Origin: an uncultured Clostridia bacterium
GTDB lineage: Bacteria > Bacillota > Clostridia > TANB77 > CAG-508
Reading direction: 5' to 3'
NCBI GenBank assembly: GCA_934120045.1
Contig: CAKOTF010000015.1
Location: 1 to 22,254, forward strand
Length of the DNA: 22,254 nucleotides
Below, one piece after another: positions 1-7,577 of this stretch (its first letter is position 1; the number at the start of each line of letters is the position of its first letter). Under the pieces are notes generated by a model. It did not search any database. It saw only the letters and a list, made by a program, of their open reading frames with translations, and had not been told where the DNA came from. A program made the position numbers and the translations under genes.

Positions 1-267
1 ATAGATAGTAATGGAGAAATAGTATGGGATAAACAATTGAGAAGACATGATGGTAGTGGAGTTGAAGATGGTTATGGACCTGTATATGATATTGTTCCAA
101 CATCAGATGGAGGATATTTATTAGGAAGAGGAACATTATATAAAGGGTCAGCTAGTAAAGGATATATCACAAAAATAGATAGTAATGGAGAAATAGTATG
201 GGATAAACAATTGAGAAGACATGATGGTAGTGGAGTTGAAGATGGTTATGGTCCAGTATATGCTATT
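1..267 (+). repeat. 174-bp tandem coding repeat (58 aa unit), about 1.5 copies
   Basis: The unit starting at base 1 starts again at base 175, with the opening bases nearly identical at DNA level through the IDSNGEIVWDKQLRRHDG and DGYGP coding words. Copy 2 diverges after the codons for VYAI at about 267. The high DNA identity implies recent duplication or gene conversion. Confidence 0.9.
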
Positions 268-282
268 TGTGAAAGCAAATAG
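1..282 (+). CDS. C-terminal end of a large repeat (propeller-like) exoprotein, 5' end missing
   Basis: The reading frame is open from base 1, so the start lies outside the window; 93 residues are visible before TAG at 280-282. The protein consists of a 58-residue repeat: copy 1 is complete (1-174) and copy 2 breaks off near its end, finishing in VYAICESK. The repeat has the pattern SDGGYLLGRG, GYITKIDSNG, then IVWDKQ. This resembles the DGGYI...G / D..G...W.K repeats of many secreted bacterial and archaeal proteins, which probably fold as beta-propeller blades. That fold is family inference, not visible here. The gene at the right end of the window carries a sister repeat with the same core words, so this is probably the tail of a paralogous surface protein. 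An internal ATG at 37 is only a Met codon inside the frame and not a start. No terminator is evident downstream. Confidence 0.8.
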   Translation: MDSNGEIVWDKQLRRHDGSGVEDGYGPVYDIVPTSDGGYLLGRGTLYKGSASKGYITKIDSNGEIVWDKQLRRHDGSGVEDGYGPVYAICESK

Positions 283-305
283 AGGCTGTGTTATTATTCT
301 AATAT

Positions 306-329
306 AGATATTTGTTAGGAAGAGGAAAT
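306..329 (+). repeat. Decayed remnant of the DGGYLLGRG repeat after the stop codon
   Basis: Downstream of the stop at 280-282, the bases at 307-326 nearly match the repeat segment at 113-132. In frame they read RYLLGRGN followed by TAA at 330-332. The frame differs from the upstream gene, and the spacing from the last GTATAT is 20 bases longer than in the intact repeat. The upstream gene therefore probably once ran further. The rest of the gene-free stretch 283-442 shows only AT-rich sequence with a poor TTGATA/TAATAT promoter candidate near 382-411. Confidence 0.6.
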
Positions 330-442
330 TAATAAACATCTTGATTAATAATTAACATTTTATTAAAAAACAGCATAAATATTGATAAAAAGAATCTTTT
401 ATGATAATATTTATAAAGAAAAATAGGAAAGAAGAATAAAAG

Positions 443-1489
443 ATGAAAAAAAATGGTAAAGTATTCAGAAATGCGTTGATATTTATAGTTTTAATAGCTT
501 TAACATTTTATATATTGTTAAAAGACCAGAATCCAATAGAAATCTTAAAAATAATCTCATCAGCAAAAATAAAATTTGTTCTAATAGGAATATTATGTAT
601 GTTTTTTTACGTAATATTAGAAGCAGTAAATATAAGAAGAACATTAAAAAATTTAAATGAAAAAACAACATTTTTACAAGACATCAAATATGCGTTAATA
701 GGATTTTTCTTTAGTGCAGTAACACCAGCGGCAAGTGGTGGGCAACCAATGCAAATATATTATATGTACAAAGATGGAATAGCAGTATCAAATTCAACAC
801 TTGCATTATTATTAAATTTAACAAGTATGCAAATATGTACTATAAGCATTGCATTGGTAAGCTTGAATTTTAATCATCAATATATGAATAAATTATTAAT
901 AATATTTTTTATAATTGGAATTGCACTAAATTCAAGTGCATTAATATTATTATTAATAGGAGTATTTTCAAAAAGATTGTCAAAATGGTTAATAGATTTT
1001 GCAATAAAAGTTTTAAAACTATTTAAAGTAAGAAATATTGAAAGTAAAAAAGAAAAATTCGAAGCAGAACTTACTAAATATCAAGAAGGAGCTAAATATG
1101 TAAAACATAATAGATTATTAATGTTAAAAATTTTAGGAACTACACTAATACAATTTTTAATATATTATAGCGTAACATATTGGACATATAGAGCATTAGG
1201 ATTTTCACAATACAATATTTTAAGATTAACATCATTACAATCAGTATTATATGCCACAGTATCTGGAATACCTTCACCAGGAGCAGTTGGAGTAACAGAA
1301 GGAGCATTTACAGAAATATTCAGAAATATTTATCCAGAAAATATAATGAGTAGTGCAGTATTATTAAATAGAGGAATTAATTTTTACTTATTTGTATTAG
1401 TAAGTGGAATTGTTACAATAATTAGTCATATGAAAAGTGAAAAAGATAATGTTGAGGAACAAGAAGAGAATAATTGCGAAAAGAGATAA
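443..1489 (+). CDS. YbhN/UPF0104-type membrane protein (flippase-like, LPG-synthase transmembrane family)
   Basis: The 348-residue integral membrane protein has about seven to eight hydrophobic helices. The first spans residues 10-27 and the last about 312-331. Two family signatures are visible: TPAASGGQP near residue 93-101 and SGIPSPGAVGVTEGAF near 272-287. These are typical of the PF03706 family, which includes the membrane part of lysyl-phosphatidylglycerol synthases and stand-alone YbhN-like proteins. There is no soluble aminoacyl-transferase domain, so this is not a full MprF. A role in moving or modifying membrane lipids is family inference, and the substrate is unknown. The C-terminus is a short charged tail. 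The start is ATG with a modest AGGAAAG site about 11 bases upstream. It stands alone: the repeat-protein tail lies before it and rplU has its own promoter after it. Confidence 0.8.
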   Translation: MKKNGKVFRNALIFIVLIALTFYILLKDQNPIEILKIISSAKIKFVLIGILCMFFYVILEAVNIRRTLKNLNEKTTFLQDIKYALIGFFFSAVTPAASGGQPMQIYYMYKDGIAVSNSTLALLLNLTSMQICTISIALVSLNFNHQYMNKLLIIFFIIGIALNSSALILLLIGVFSKRLSKWLIDFAIKVLKLFKVRNIESKKEKFEAELTKYQEGAKYVKHNRLLMLKILGTTLIQFLIYYSVTYWTYRALGFSQYNILRLTSLQSVLYATVSGIPSPGAVGVTEGAFTEIFRNIYPENIMSSAVLLNRGINFYLFVLVSGIVTIISHMKSEKDNVEEQEENNCEKR

Positions 1490-1512
1490 AATAAAAAATA
1501 TATTGAAAACAA

Positions 1513-1541
1513 TTGACAAAGTTGGAGATATATGTTAAAAT
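1513..1541 (+). promoter_or_regulatory. Sigma-A-type promoter of rplU-rpmA
   Basis: TTGACA (1513-1518), a 17-base spacer and TAAAAT (1536-1541) are present. The -35 is perfect and the -10 has one mismatch. Transcription would begin near 1547-1550, just where the structured leader starts. Confidence 0.85.
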
Positions 1542-1546
1542 ACTTA

Positions 1547-1634
1547 ACTGTAATCCGCTTAGTCAAGGTAAGCAAATGTTATGAAAAAATAACTACCTTT
1601 TTTAAGGATTAGCGAGTATACAAATAAGGGAGGT
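1547..1634 (+). promoter_or_regulatory. L21-type ribosomal protein leader (autoregulatory RNA)
   Basis: An outer helix pairs TAATCC (1551-1556) with GGATTA (1606-1611). Inside it are a GCTTA/TAAGC hairpin (1557-1561 with 1569-1573) and a GTTAT/ATAAC hairpin (1578-1582 with 1589-1593). AAGGTA (1565-1570) can instead pair with TACCTT (1594-1599), which excludes the first hairpin, so two folds are possible. Firmicutes rplU is known to carry an L21 leader at this place, thought to be bound by L21. Membership in that Rfam family is my inference from position and layout. The strong SD GGGAGGTG lies at 1628-1635. Confidence 0.75.
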
Positions 1635-1643
1635 GCATTTTAA

Positions 1644-2006
1644 ATGTACGCAGTAATTGAAAGTTGTGGAAAACAATACAAAGTAGCAGAAGGAGATGTA
1701 GTATTCTTCGAAAAATTAGATACAGCAGAAGGAAAAAAAGTTACTTTTGATAAAGTAATATTAGTATCTGATGATGGAAAAGTACAAGTTGGAAATCCTT
1801 ATGTTAAAGGTGTAAAGGTTGAAGGAAAAGTTGTAGCACATGGAAAAGCTAAAAAAATCATAGTTTTCAAAATGAAAGCTAAGAAAAATGAAAGAACAAA
1901 ACAAGGACATAGACAACCATACACTAAAGTTGAAATTACAGGAATAAAAACAGCTGCAAAGAAAACAGCAGCAAAAGCTGAAAAAACAGAAAAAGTTGAA
2001 GCTTAG
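1644..2006 (+). CDS. rplU: Large-subunit ribosomal protein L21 (bL21)
   Basis: This is a component of the 50S subunit that contacts 23S rRNA. The 120-residue product begins MYAVIESCGKQYKVAEGD, the standard bL21 N-terminus, and contains the conserved KMKAKKNERTKQGHRQPYT segment that binds rRNA. The usual bL21 length is about 102-105 residues. The extra 15 or so form a Lys/Ala/Glu tail (KKTAAKAEK and beyond) that is probably disordered. The start is ATG with a very strong GGGAGGTG site upstream. It heads the rplU-rpmA operon behind a structured leader. Unlike the common Firmicutes order, no prp (ysxB) protease gene follows before rpmA: the spacer to the L27 start is only 103 bases and has no ORF. 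Confidence 0.97.
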   Translation: MYAVIESCGKQYKVAEGDVVFFEKLDTAEGKKVTFDKVILVSDDGKVQVGNPYVKGVKVEGKVVAHGKAKKIIVFKMKAKKNERTKQGHRQPYTKVEITGIKTAAKKTAAKAEKTEKVEA

Positions 2007-2059
2007 TTATAAATAGTGATTTTAATAATAGTAATATAATGAAGAAATTCATATAAGGC

Positions 2060-2081
2060 AATCTGGAAGAGAAATCAGATT
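2060..2081 (+). other. Small hairpin in the rplU-rpmA spacer
   Basis: AATCTG (2060-2065) pairs with CAGATT (2076-2081) across a 10-base loop. It is followed by AT-rich sequence and the rpmA SD, with no T-run, so it is not a terminator. It may protect or separate the two cistrons; its function is unknown. Confidence 0.35.
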
Positions 2082-2109
2082 AGATTAAAAGCTGAAAGGA
2101 GTGAAAATC

Positions 2110-2385
2110 ATGGCACATAAAAAAGGTCAAGGTAGTATCAAGAACGGTAGAGATAGTGAATCTAAGAGACTTGGTGTCAAGAGAGCTGATGGTCAATTTG
2201 TTTTAGCAGGAAATATTCTAATAAGACAAAGAGGAACAAAAGTACATCCAGGAGTTAATGTTGGAAAAGGTAGTGATGATACACTATTTGCATTAGTTGA
2301 TGGAACAGTAAAATTTGAAAGAAAAGGTAAAGACAAAAAACAAGTTAGTGTTTACCCTGTTGAAGAAACAACAGTAAATGAATAA
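2110..2385 (+). CDS. rpmA: Large-subunit ribosomal protein L27 (bL27), without N-terminal extension
   Basis: The 91-residue 50S protein has an N-terminal tail that reaches the peptidyl-transferase centre. It reads MAHKKGQGSIKNGRDSESKR and continues with the canonical bL27 core (GVKRADGQ, GNILIRQRGTK, HPGVNVG). The ATG at 2110 is chosen because AAAGGAG (2095-2101) sits 8 bases upstream. A GTG at 2101 is part of the SD itself. Most Firmicutes make L27 with a short LQxFA-type extension that the Prp protease removes. Here the frame upstream meets a stop at 2086-2088 and encodes no such extension, so the protein begins like a Gram-negative L27. A clear terminator follows. Confidence 0.97.
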   Translation: MAHKKGQGSIKNGRDSESKRLGVKRADGQFVLAGNILIRQRGTKVHPGVNVGKGSDDTLFALVDGTVKFERKGKDKKQVSVYPVEETTVNE

Positions 2386-2395
2386 TTTTTACATA

Positions 2396-2433
2396 AAGAA
2401 GCATGAAAAATCATGTTTCTTTTCTTTTTTTTT
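2396..2433 (+). terminator. Rho-independent terminator of rplU-rpmA
   Basis: An 11-bp stem (2396-2406 with 2411-2421, one G-U pair) encloses an AAAA loop and runs into a long T-rich tract to 2433. Confidence 0.9.
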
Positions 2434-2441
2434 ATTAAGTC

Positions 2442-2470
2442 TTGCCTTTTTTTTCTTTTATTGTTATACT
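2442..2470 (+). promoter_or_regulatory. Promoter of the Big_2 surface protein gene
   Basis: TTGCCT (2442-2447), a 17-base spacer and TATACT (2465-2470) lie just after the rpmA terminator. The SD AAAGGGG follows at 2494-2500. Confidence 0.65.
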
Positions 2471-2508
2471 AAAATAAAAGGTATATTTTTTACAAAGGGG
2501 ATGGTTGT

Positions 2509-4704
2509 ATGAAGAAACAAACGATAAACAAAGGAATTACATTAATAGCATTAGCAATTACAATTGTAGTATTATTAATATTAACAGGAGTAACGGTTTC
2601 GACAATAGGAAATGGTCAAATATTTTCAAGAGCCAGTACATCAAAACAACAAACTGAAATTTCAGAAGAAAAAAATATTTTAAAAGCATCTGTATTATAT
2701 TCACAAAATATGGATAGTGTAGGTGAAGTTACATTAGAAAATTTAAGACAAGGACTTGATAAAAATATAGATGAAAAATATCAAGGACTTGAAGAGAGTG
2801 TTGATAGTCAATATGGAAAAATATATGAACTTACATTCAAAAAGACAGGTAATATGTATATTATTCTAAGTGATGGAACAATATATAGTCAGGAAGAATT
2901 TTATAATAAAAATGATGATAACTTAAATATAACTCCAGGATCAATTTCTAATTTTGTAGTAGGAAGTAGAAAAGAAATTCAAATATCAGGAGGTCTTTTA
3001 AATAATCCTAATATTAAAATAAGTTGGAAATCTACAGATGAAGATGTTGTAGAAATTCAAGAAAACGAATCAGATAAGACTAAAGTCATTGCAATTGCAA
3101 AAACAAATGGAAACTCAATAATTGAGGCTAAAGTAGAAGTTAGAAATAGTAGTGGAAGTTTAGAAAAAACAAAAACAGCAATATGTAGTATTTTAGTAAG
3201 AGAAAGAAATATCATAGTAAGTTCTATTAATCTAAATGCTGATGATGTAACAATTGATTTGAGTAGTGATAATATTACAAGACAGATAACAGCAACAACA
3301 GATGAGAATGAAACAATCAGTAATGATGATATAAGTTGGAAATCATTACAACCTGAAATAGCAAGTGTTGATAAAAACGGATTAGTAACAGGAGTTTCAA
3401 ATGGAACAGCAATAATCTCAGCAAGAATAGATAATGGAAGATATGCAACAATACCAGTTAGAGTTAGAACAACACCAACAGCAGTTAAACTAGATAATAA
3501 TAATCCGATAATTGATTTATCAAAAACTAATGAATTGAAATTAAATGCAACAATAGAACCAAGTACAGCAAATTATCAAACAGGACTAACATGGACAAGT
3601 AGTGATACTTCAGTAGCTACAGTTGATAAAGATGGAAATGTAATAGGAATAAAAAATGGTAAAACAATTATAAGAGTAGAAACAGAAAATGGTAAATTTA
3701 TAGAAGTTAATTTAACAGTACAAACAAGTCCAACAGGAATTGAATTAGATAGAAAGAATATAATATTAGATTTAAGTGGTACGAAAAAAATTACATTAAA
3801 TGCAACAATAAGTCCAAGTACAGCAAATGTAGAAAATGAAATAACATGGACAATTGAAAACCCAGTTGTTGCTAAAGTTGAAAATGGTACTGTAACAGGT
3901 CTTTCAAATGGAAATACAAAATTAATAGCAAGAACAGAAAATGGAATGGAAACAACATGTGATGTAGTAGTTCAAACATCAATAACAAGCATAGCACTAG
4001 ATAAAGAAACATATTTATTGGATTTAGTAGCATTAAAAGCACCTAATACAGGAAAATTAAATGCAATAATAGAGCCAAAAACAAGAACAGAACAAATTAT
4101 TTGGACAAGCAGTAATGAAACTGTAGTACAAGTTGATCAAAATGGTAATATAACAGCTAAAAATAATGGAAATGCAACAATTACTGTAAAAAGTTCGAGT
4201 GGAAGATGTTATGCAAATTGTAATGTAACAGTAACTACATCTATAACTGTTGATAAAACACCAGCACAATATACATTACCAGCTGCATATAGTTATGAAG
4301 TTGTTGTTGATGAAGAGGAACATTGCGTAACAACGACAATGTGTTCTCGTTATCAAGAAGAATGTTATGAAAATCTAGCACATGAATTAAAATGTTGGTG
4401 GACAAGTAATTGTGCTGAATATCGAACTGAGACATCTTGCCATATGGATGATGTAACAGAAACAAGATGGCAAAATGGAGAAACAACAGTTTCATTTACA
4501 CTTAATCAAGAAATTGCAACTAGTAATTTGAAAATTACATGGACAGGAAGTAATGGAGTAACTGTAGGGGAAATTAGTAAGAATGGAAAAACATATACTG
4601 TGAAACTAGAAAATTCTAATACAAGTAATGCTTCAGGAACATTAGGTTTAACATATATTAATGGAGGAGTATCAAGAACAATATATGCTTGGAAAATTCA
4701 ATAG
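2509..4704 (+). CDS. Pilin-like N-terminus, five Big_2-like domains and Cys-rich C-terminal region; predicted surface protein
   Basis: The 731-residue protein begins with a short basic head (MKKQTINKG). A hydrophobic segment with the pattern GIT.I.L..TI...LIL.GVT follows (residues 9-30), then a helical charged region. This looks like a type IV prepilin or pseudopilin leader cut after Gly9, but Glu at mature position 5 is replaced by Ala. Residues about 140-577 hold five Ig-like repeats of Big_2 style, each with a WTSS/SWKS word, a VA.VD..G.V.G word and a closing VRV or VTV strand. Residues 606-644 hold six cysteines, followed by a final beta-rich domain ending AWKIQ. The start is ATG with AAAGGGG 8 bases upstream. 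It is a single-gene unit with its own promoter and terminator. Export and surface display are inferred. The gene at 20384 has the same leader and domains. No prepilin peptidase or pilus motor lies in the window. Confidence 0.8.
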   Translation: MKKQTINKGITLIALAITIVVLLILTGVTVSTIGNGQIFSRASTSKQQTEISEEKNILKASVLYSQNMDSVGEVTLENLRQGLDKNIDEKYQGLEESVDSQYGKIYELTFKKTGNMYIILSDGTIYSQEEFYNKNDDNLNITPGSISNFVVGSRKEIQISGGLLNNPNIKISWKSTDEDVVEIQENESDKTKVIAIAKTNGNSIIEAKVEVRNSSGSLEKTKTAICSILVRERNIIVSSINLNADDVTIDLSSDNITRQITATTDENETISNDDISWKSLQPEIASVDKNGLVTGVSNGTAIISARIDNGRYATIPVRVRTTPTAVKLDNNNPIIDLSKTNELKLNATIEPSTANYQTGLTWTSSDTSVATVDKDGNVIGIKNGKTIIRVETENGKFIEVNLTVQTSPTGIELDRKNIILDLSGTKKITLNATISPSTANVENEITWTIENPVVAKVENGTVTGLSNGNTKLIARTENGMETTCDVVVQTSITSIALDKETYLLDLVALKAPNTGKLNAIIEPKTRTEQIIWTSSNETVVQVDQNGNITAKNNGNATITVKSSSGRCYANCNVTVTTSITVDKTPAQYTLPAAYSYEVVVDEEEHCVTTTMCSRYQEECYENLAHELKCWWTSNCAEYRTETSCHMDDVTETRWQNGETTVSFTLNQEIATSNLKITWTGSNGVTVGEISKNGKTYTVKLENSNTSNASGTLGLTYINGGVSRTIYAWKIQ

Positions 4705-4710
4705 AAAAAT

Positions 4711-4741
4711 AAAAATATGAGACAATTTGTCTCATATTTTT
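4711..4741 (+). terminator. Terminator after the Big_2 surface protein gene
   Basis: A 14-bp perfect stem (4711-4724 with 4728-4741) has a 3-base loop and ends in T's. The A-rich 5' arm makes it potentially bidirectional. Confidence 0.88.
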
Positions 4742-4780
4742 ATATAATACATTATTTGACAAGAGGAAAAGAGGAAAAGA

Positions 4781-7471
4781 ATGGATAAACTAGTATTAAT
4801 AGACGGAAATAGCATAATGAATAGAGCATTTTATGGAATAATGGGAAGTAAAATGTTAACAACGAAAGATGGAAAATACACAAACGCAGTATATGGATTT
4901 TTAGCAATATTGTTTAATATAATAGATGATATAAAACCAGAATATATAGCTGTTGCATTTGACTTAAAGGGAAAATTAAAAAGAAAAGAACTATTTGAAG
5001 GATATAAAGCAAATAGACATGGAATGCCAGAGGAACTAGCAGAACAAATGCCAGTAATAAAAGATGTTTTAAGAGCAATGAATATAGATATTATTGAAAA
5101 AGAAGGATATGAAGGTGATGATATTCTAGGTACACTTGCCAAATATGGAGAAAGGCAAGGACTGGAAGTTACAATACTTTCAGGAGATAGAGATACATTT
5201 CAATTAGCAAGTGATAATATAACAATAAGAATTCCAAGAACAAAAGCAGGAAAAACAGAAACAGAAAATTATAATAGAGCAAAAGTTCTTGAAGAATATG
5301 GATTAGAACCTGTGCAATTAATAGAAGTAAAAGCATTGCAAGGAGATACATCTGACAACATTCCTGGTGTTCCAGGAATAGGACCAAAAACAGCAATATC
5401 ATTAATTCAAAAATATCATTCTGTAAAAGAATTATATGAAAAAATAAAAAAAGGTGAAGATGATTTAAAAGGAAAACAAAAAGAAAATATTGTTGCAAAT
5501 AAAGATATGGCAGAACTTTCAAGAACACTTGGAGAAATAGATACAAATGTACCATTGGAAGATACATTAGAAAATTTAAAAGTAGAAGAATGGGATAAAG
5601 CAAAAGTATTAGAAATTTTTGAAGAACTACGTTTTCAAAGATATATTGATAGATTTGGACTAAGAACTGCTGGAATAGTTGAACAAACAAAAAAAGAAAA
5701 TGTAAGAATAGAAGTTAAAGATATAACTGAAATACCAAATTTAGATGGAAAATTATATTATTATTTAGATTTACAAGACAATTCAAATGAAGAAGATATT
5801 ATAAAAAAAGATATAATAGGAATTGCAATATATAATGAAAAAAATATATATTATATGCAAAAAACGCAAGACTTTGAAGAAAAATTAAAAAAAGTTTTTG
5901 AAGATGAAAAAATAGAAAAATATGGATATAATTTAGCTCAAGACTATATTTTATTAAAACAAATTGGAATAACAATGAAAAATATAGTGTATGATGCCAA
6001 AATTGCAGCATATATATTAGATCCAACAAGCAAATATGAAATAGATATAATTGTTAGAGATTATTTAGAAATAAATAATGATGAATTACTAGAAAAACAA
6101 GGAATACAAGAAAACAATAAACAAACATCATTATTTGAAAGTATAAGTGATGAAAACACAGATAATACTTCAAAAATAAAAGCAGGAATATATGCAAAAG
6201 AAATATTTGAATTATCAGAAGTTACAATAAATAAGTTAAAAGAAACAGATTGCTTAGAATTATTTAAAAATATAGATATGCCAACAGTAGAAGTATTAGC
6301 TGAAATGCAATGGAATGGTATGTATTTAGATGTTGATGAATTAAATAAGTATGGTGATCAATTAAAAGAAAGATTAGAAATATTAACAAAAGAAATATAT
6401 GAATTATGTGGTGAAGAGTTTAATATAAATTCAACAAAACAACTTGGAGAAATGTTATTTGAAAAATTAAAATTACCAGTAGTAAAAAAGACAAAGAGTG
6501 GATATTCAACAGATGTAGATGTACTAGAAAAATTAGTAGAAGAACATCCTGTAATAGAAAAAATATTAGAATATAGACAATTAATGAAATTAAACTCAAC
6601 ATATGTAGAAGGAATGAAACCATATATAAACCCAAAAACAAAAAGAATACATTCATTTTTCCATCAAACAATAACAGCAACAGGAAGAATAAGTTCAACA
6701 GAACCAAATCTTCAAAATATTCCAACAAGATTTGAATTAGGAAAACAATTAAGAAAAGTATTCAAACCAGCAGAAAATTATATTTATATAGATGCAGATT
6801 ATTCACAAATTGAATTAAGAGTATTAGCACATATTTCAAATGATGAACATATGGTGCAAGCATTTATAAATGGAGAAGACATCCATAGACAAGCAGCATC
6901 AAAAGTATTTAATACACCAATAGATGAAGTAACAAAAGAACAAAGAAGTAATGCAAAAGCAGTAAACTTTGGAATTGTTTATGGAATAAGTGATTTTGGA
7001 TTAGGAGAACAATTACATATATCAAGAAAAAAAGCAAAACAATATATAGATCAATATTTGGAAATGTATTCAGGAATAAAGAAATTTATGGAAGATATTG
7101 TAGAAAGTGCAAAAGAAAAGGGATATGTTGAAACAGAATTTAAAAGAAGAAGATATATACCAGAACTAAAATCAAATAATTATATGGTAAGACAATTTGG
7201 ACAAAGAGTAGCAATGAATACACCAATTCAAGGAACAGCAGCAGATATAATGAAAATAGCAATGATTAATGTTATGAAAGAATTAAAATCAAGAAATATG
7301 AAATCTAAAATAGTATTACAAGTACATGATGAAATGATGATAGAAACAGCATTAGAAGAAGTTGATGAAGTGAAAGACATTTTAAAGGAAAAAATGGAAA
7401 ATGCAATAAAATTAAGAGTACCACTTATAGCAGAAGTTTCAGAAGCTACAAATTGGTATGATTGCAAATAG
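4781..7471 (+). CDS. polA: DNA polymerase I
   Basis: The 896-residue full-length enzyme does gap filling, primer removal and repair. Residues 1-290 are the 5'-3' exonuclease/flap domain (LIDGNSIMNRAFYG, EGDDILGTLA, SGDRDTFQL, GDTSDNIPGVPGIGPKTA). Residues about 315-480 occupy the place of the 3'-5' exonuclease, but the DxE pair is replaced (YLDLQDN) and the final YxxxD site reads YAKEIF, so proofreading is probably absent, as in several Gram-positive PolA proteins. The polymerase domain has motif A (DADYSQIELR, near 671), the O-helix (RSNAKAVNFGIVYG, near 722) and motif C (QVHDEMMIE, near 846). The start is ATG after a purine-rich AGAGGAAAAG site. A terminator precedes it and another follows it, so it appears monocistronic. 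Confidence 0.97.
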   Translation: MDKLVLIDGNSIMNRAFYGIMGSKMLTTKDGKYTNAVYGFLAILFNIIDDIKPEYIAVAFDLKGKLKRKELFEGYKANRHGMPEELAEQMPVIKDVLRAMNIDIIEKEGYEGDDILGTLAKYGERQGLEVTILSGDRDTFQLASDNITIRIPRTKAGKTETENYNRAKVLEEYGLEPVQLIEVKALQGDTSDNIPGVPGIGPKTAISLIQKYHSVKELYEKIKKGEDDLKGKQKENIVANKDMAELSRTLGEIDTNVPLEDTLENLKVEEWDKAKVLEIFEELRFQRYIDRFGLRTAGIVEQTKKENVRIEVKDITEIPNLDGKLYYYLDLQDNSNEEDIIKKDIIGIAIYNEKNIYYMQKTQDFEEKLKKVFEDEKIEKYGYNLAQDYILLKQIGITMKNIVYDAKIAAYILDPTSKYEIDIIVRDYLEINNDELLEKQGIQENNKQTSLFESISDENTDNTSKIKAGIYAKEIFELSEVTINKLKETDCLELFKNIDMPTVEVLAEMQWNGMYLDVDELNKYGDQLKERLEILTKEIYELCGEEFNINSTKQLGEMLFEKLKLPVVKKTKSGYSTDVDVLEKLVEEHPVIEKILEYRQLMKLNSTYVEGMKPYINPKTKRIHSFFHQTITATGRISSTEPNLQNIPTRFELGKQLRKVFKPAENYIYIDADYSQIELRVLAHISNDEHMVQAFINGEDIHRQAASKVFNTPIDEVTKEQRSNAKAVNFGIVYGISDFGLGEQLHISRKKAKQYIDQYLEMYSGIKKFMEDIVESAKEKGYVETEFKRRRYIPELKSNNYMVRQFGQRVAMNTPIQGTAADIMKIAMINVMKELKSRNMKSKIVLQVHDEMMIETALEEVDEVKDILKEKMENAIKLRVPLIAEVSEATNWYDCK

Positions 7472-7473
7472 GA

Positions 7474-7501
7474 AAAAAAGGTGGCAGATGTCACCTTTTT
7501 T
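7474..7501 (+). terminator. Terminator after polA
   Basis: An A-tract and GGTGGC pair with GTCACC and the following T-run around an AGAT loop. Confidence 0.88.
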
Positions 7502-7522
7502 GTATTTGTTCTTCAGAAATAC

Positions 7523-7551
7523 TTGAAAAAAATGCAAAAAAATAGTAAAAT
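7523..7551 (+). promoter_or_regulatory. Promoter of the pth operon
   Basis: TTGAAA (7523-7528), a 17-base spacer and TAAAAT (7546-7551) lie directly after the polA terminator. Confidence 0.75.
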
Positions 7552-7577
7552 AGACTACGTAAAGAAAAGAGGAAAAT

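Noticed and set aside
2101..2109. GTG start giving MKIMAHKKG for L27
   Set aside because: The GTG overlaps the Shine-Dalgarno; ATG 2110 has ideal spacing.
4756..4761. TTGACA before polA as a -35 box
   Set aside because: The matching -10 would fall on the start codon, so it cannot drive polA.
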